Part shown: piece by piece, positions 61,308 through 64,000 of the stretch | Numbering within the stretch: the stretch's first letter is position 1 | Layout: every line of letters starts with the position of its first letter | NCBI GenBank assembly: GCA_019636845.1 | Contig: JAHBWV010000001.1 | Location: 1,612,001 to 1,676,000 of the forward strand | Length of the DNA: 64,000 bases | Origin: Phycisphaeraceae bacterium | GTDB taxonomy: Bacteria > Planctomycetota > Phycisphaerae > Phycisphaerales > UBA1924 | Direction: 5' to 3' | Notes under the pieces: generated by a model | Told to the model about the DNA's origin: nothing | What the model saw: only the letters and a program-made list of their open reading frames with translations | Databases searched by the model: none | Translations under genes and position numbers: made by a program

Positions 61308-63980
61308 TCACGACCCCTTCTTGAACCACCCCGCGATGCCGCCGGACGGATTCTGGGGCTTGGCCGCGGGTCCCTCGCCCATCAGCCAGGAGCGCAGGGC
61401 GGAGGCCATCTCACCCGCCTGCTGGAATCGTTCCTCGGGATTCCGCTTCATCGCCTGGAGGCAGATGCGGTCCAGTTCCTGAGGTACGGCCCAGATGACC
61501 TGCGATGGAGGAAGCGGGTCGAGCGTCACGATGTCACGCATGACCGCCTCGCGAGCGCCGTCGTATGCAGGCCTGTACGTGAGCAATTCGTACATCGTTG
61601 CGCCCAGAGCCCAGACATCGATCCGGCCGTCCATGCCGGAAAGATCAGATCCTGATGCCCAGTCGGCGATCCGCTCCGGCGACAGATACCGGGGCGTGCC
61701 CGCCCGCGCCGTGTTGCCGCCGACGGTCGGGTCATCGCGCCGGAGCGCAAGGCCGAAGTCGGTGATGGTCATGCGTCCATCGCGAGCGAGCAGCAGGTTC
61801 GATGGCTTAATGTCACGATGCACGATGCCCTCGCGATGGGCACGATCGAGCCCATCCGCGACGCCCGCCATCCACCACGCGACCAGCCGGTGCCACGGGA
61901 GTTTGCCCTGAAGGATCGATCTGGCCTCGGGCGAGAGCTGGTCGCTGGTCAGGCCGAGTGCTCGAACCACACCGTCGGCCTCGGCATCGTGCACGAGTCG
62001 CCCCGAGACACGTTGGACGAGTTCGTGGGCATCCTCACCTTTGACAAGTTGCATCGCGTAGTACGCGCCGCGCCCGAACTCCTGATAGTCCAGTACCTGC
62101 ACGATGTTGGGGTGTTGGAGCCGCGCCGCCGCACGCGCCTCGCGAGAGAGCAGCGTCTTCGCCTCTGGGTGCAGCGTCTTGAAGACCTTGATGGCGACCT
62201 CGACCTCAAGCCGGTGGTGGTACGCACGGTACACGGTGCCCATGCCGCCCGAGCCGATCTTCTCAAGGACTTTGAAGCCCTCGATCTCCGGCAGCTTGTT
62301 CGGATCGTGTGCCACGGGTTCCTGGACCTGTGGCGTGTGCGAAGGGGAGGGTGCGATCGGATCAGTGACATCGCGTTCCCGATGAGCTTGGCGGGAGACC
62401 CGCACGGACGGAACCCGCCGCTCCGACGGGAGAATCTCTTCAGAGACACCACGCACGAAGGAAGGCGCGCCGGGAGCAGGCCCAGATGGTGACTGCGACG
62501 GCTGAACGCGTATCTCCGATGTCGGACGTTCGTCCGGGTTGTCGAAGCCCGGAACCGGCACGAGGCCGATCCCGCCCCGGGCGTTCACGCGCTGAGCGAT
62601 CTTCAACGCTCGCTCGATCCGCACCTGGGGCGGCTTGCCCGGCAGGTTGAGCGAGAAGTACACGTCCGGGTACTTCGAGTCGCTCGAACCGAGCTCATCG
62701 CCGACGAGTATCACACACTTCAGAAAGCTCAGCACATGATCCTCGGCCGTGAAGCCGAGCGTGTTCGCGTTGCTACGCCCACGCTCGACAACCGCCCGCA
62801 GGTGCTCGTCAGTGTATGACTGGGTCTGTTGGCTCAGTTCCGCTCGAAGCTGGCTCATCCCGCGAGAAACGAGCGGATTCTGAGGCGGCTCGGCCGGTGC
62901 GGCAGGCGACATCGAGCGAGGGGGTTGCGAGAGCGGCGCAAGCCGCGGCCCGTTTGAGGGCGGTCGGGTCGCGGGCCGAAGCGTCGCCTGACGCGGACGC
63001 GATGAATCCGAGCCGGGCGAGGAGACCGGCGGGGCCGATTCCGAGATTCGCGCATCGTTTGCGGGAGATGGCTCGTGCTGCGACGGTGCGGCTGGAAGAA
63101 CGGGCTCACTCGCGACGGGCTCTGGCGGTGGGGGTGAGATTGGTGGGGGGGCGGGTGACTCGGACTTCGCTTGAGTCGCGTTCAGTCCTTCATGGTTCGG
63201 GGACTTTGCAACCGGCTCGGTTCGCTGCGGCAGAACCGGCTGCGGCGCAATGATCTCGGGCGGGGGAGTGGACTTCCCGCTCGGCGGAGGAGGAACTGGC
63301 CGCGCAGCCACAGAAGAAATCGGACGAGTGCGCGGGATCTCGATGCGGGGGATTGCGGGGCGAGGCGTGTCCGCTCTGGATACCGACGACTTCGGCACAG
63401 GCCCGCCCGGAATCGGAATCTTGGACCCGGGCCGACTTCCCATTCCTGACGCGGGCTTGGATTGGGATGCCGAGGGTGCCGGAGCGGGTGGGGCAGTGGC
63501 CGCTCGCAGAGGTGTGGACGAAGACGCCGGGGCTGGCTGCAAGGATTCCTTCGCATGCGTGCCGGAGTCGGTCGCCGGGATCGACTCGGGCTTTGCCTCA
63601 CTCACATTTGTCGGTTGGGCCACATTCGGCGCGGCGGCAGGCGGCGAGCTGTAGGGATTGGCGGCCGACTCGGCCACGACCTCGATCAGGACATCGGCGA
63701 ACTCGATCCAATCGCCTTCGCCGATCATCTCTACGCCCGAGGTCGGGCGTCCATTCAGCTTTGTGGAGCTCGCAGAGGAAGCATCCTCAACGCACAGCGT
63801 CTCCGGATCGAGAAGTCTGAATACACACTGCCTGGGTTCGATGCCGGGGTTCTGGAGCCGCAGTTCCACGCCTGGGTCTGACCCAAGAGCGAGCGTGGCC
63901 TCAGGACCCGAAAATCGCAAGGTGAGCCGATCGGCCTTGCCGGTGGAGTCGGAGAGTTGGAGGGTGAAGATCTTCGGCAC
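61308..63980 (-). CDS. Serine/threonine protein kinase with N-terminal FHA domain
   Basis: 890 aa from GTG 63980, with GGGGA upstream. The FHA-like domain is at about 25-95 (ATLALGSDPGVELRL, VEDASSASSTKLNGRP). A very Pro/Ser-rich linker runs from about 110 to 365, then a helical module at about 370-485 (LGFTAEDHVLSFLKCVILVG). The Hanks-type kinase domain is at about 585-870 with IGSGGMGTVYRA, VAIKVFKTL, HRDIKPSNLLL, TDFGLALRRD and APE-like YLSPERIADW. No TM segment follows the kinase, so it is cytoplasmic. FHA plus kinase in one chain suggests self-phosphorylation-dependent assembly. Confidence 0.94.
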   Translation of the reverse strand: MPKIFTLQLSDSTGKADRLTLRFSGPEATLALGSDPGVELRLQNPGIEPRQCVFRLLDPETLCVEDASSASSTKLNGRPTSGVEMIGEGDWIEFADVLIEVVAESAANPYSSPPAAAPNVAQPTNVSEAKPESIPATDSGTHAKESLQPAPASSSTPLRAATAPPAPAPSASQSKPASGMGSRPGSKIPIPGGPVPKSSVSRADTPRPAIPRIEIPRTRPISSVAARPVPPPPSGKSTPPPEIIAPQPVLPQRTEPVAKSPNHEGLNATQAKSESPAPPPISPPPPEPVASEPVLPAAPSQHEPSPANDARISESAPPVSSPGSDSSRPRQATLRPATRPPSNGPRLAPLSQPPRSMSPAAPAEPPQNPLVSRGMSQLRAELSQQTQSYTDEHLRAVVERGRSNANTLGFTAEDHVLSFLKCVILVGDELGSSDSKYPDVYFSLNLPGKPPQVRIERALKIAQRVNARGGIGLVPVPGFDNPDERPTSEIRVQPSQSPSGPAPGAPSFVRGVSEEILPSERRVPSVRVSRQAHRERDVTDPIAPSPSHTPQVQEPVAHDPNKLPEIEGFKVLEKIGSGGMGTVYRAYHHRLEVEVAIKVFKTLHPEAKTLLSREARAAARLQHPNIVQVLDYQEFGRGAYYAMQLVKGEDAHELVQRVSGRLVHDAEADGVVRALGLTSDQLSPEARSILQGKLPWHRLVAWWMAGVADGLDRAHREGIVHRDIKPSNLLLARDGRMTITDFGLALRRDDPTVGGNTARAGTPRYLSPERIADWASGSDLSGMDGRIDVWALGATMYELLTYRPAYDGAREAVMRDIVTLDPLPPSQVIWAVPQELDRICLQAMKRNPEERFQQAGEMASALRSWLMGEGPAAKPQNPSGGIAGWFKKGS

Positions 63981-64000
63981 GGACGCATTCCCCGGGTCGC

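Noticed and set aside
1-64000. CRISPR arrays, rRNA genes, replication origin
   Set aside because: No regularly spaced short repeats, no rRNA sequence and no DnaA-box cluster were seen.

Overview
The window looks like chromosomal DNA of a GC-rich planctomycete, most probably a member of the Phycisphaerae. The evidence is indirect. It includes tandem zinc-ribbon membrane proteins with a pseudopilin-like tail, an FHA-domain Ser/Thr kinase with a long Pro-rich linker, large RHS/YD-repeat genes, a divergent membrane pyrophosphatase, many ECF-type sigma/anti-sigma pairs, and frequent starts without a clear Shine-Dalgarno site. No rRNA or other taxonomic marker is present, so this assignment is an inference.

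Layout. 1-2992: an ECF sigma factor with a truncated anti-sigma gene, an S1/P1-type secreted nuclease and a DUF2726 protein. 3198-9000: a compositionally odd TPR protein, an acyl-CoA mutase large subunit with isobutyryl-CoA-mutase-type specificity residues, a cytochrome b562-like protein and a chemoreceptor. 9316-11865: a two-domain fasciclin protein followed by an ECF sigma factor and an RskA-like anti-sigma factor. 11904-18057: three tandem paralogous membrane proteins in one operon. 18151-25256: 3-hydroxyacyl-CoA dehydrogenase, TPR protein, RecX, two small membrane proteins, a YhhQ-type transporter and a membrane pyrophosphatase.

25669-39692 is an accessory region. It starts at a tRNA-Val gene and is almost wholly a decayed, multi-tip RHS polymorphic-toxin array on the minus strand. 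One long RHS gene (5' end missing) is followed by three further RHS-core/toxin-tip modules, several toxin remnants, seven or eight immunity-like genes, two IS1595-family elements, a solo IS end and a fifth RHS-core fragment. Recognisable tips are a colicin E3-type rRNase, an AHH-type nuclease and a CdiA-CT-like nuclease. The rest are unrecognised. Directly upstream and co-oriented is a four-gene arsenic operon (arsR-arsC-arsM-acr3, 39667-42555), whose last gene overlaps the start of the truncated RHS gene.

42835-64000 returns to mostly housekeeping content: an RNA 2',3'-cyclic phosphodiesterase, ndk, csrA, a NifU-like protein, glucan phosphorylase, endonuclease III, tRNA-Arg, an MFS transporter and an S41/PDZ protease. 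It also holds a pyruvate dehydrogenase operon (E1alpha, E1beta, E2) with a DUF433/DUF5615 toxin-antitoxin pair lodged between E1alpha and E1beta, and a large FHA-kinase at the right edge.

The most unusual content is the RHS array, which preserves several stages of tip displacement including one apparently caused by an IS that later left, and the three-gene zinc-ribbon/pseudopilin-tail operon, whose function I cannot name.
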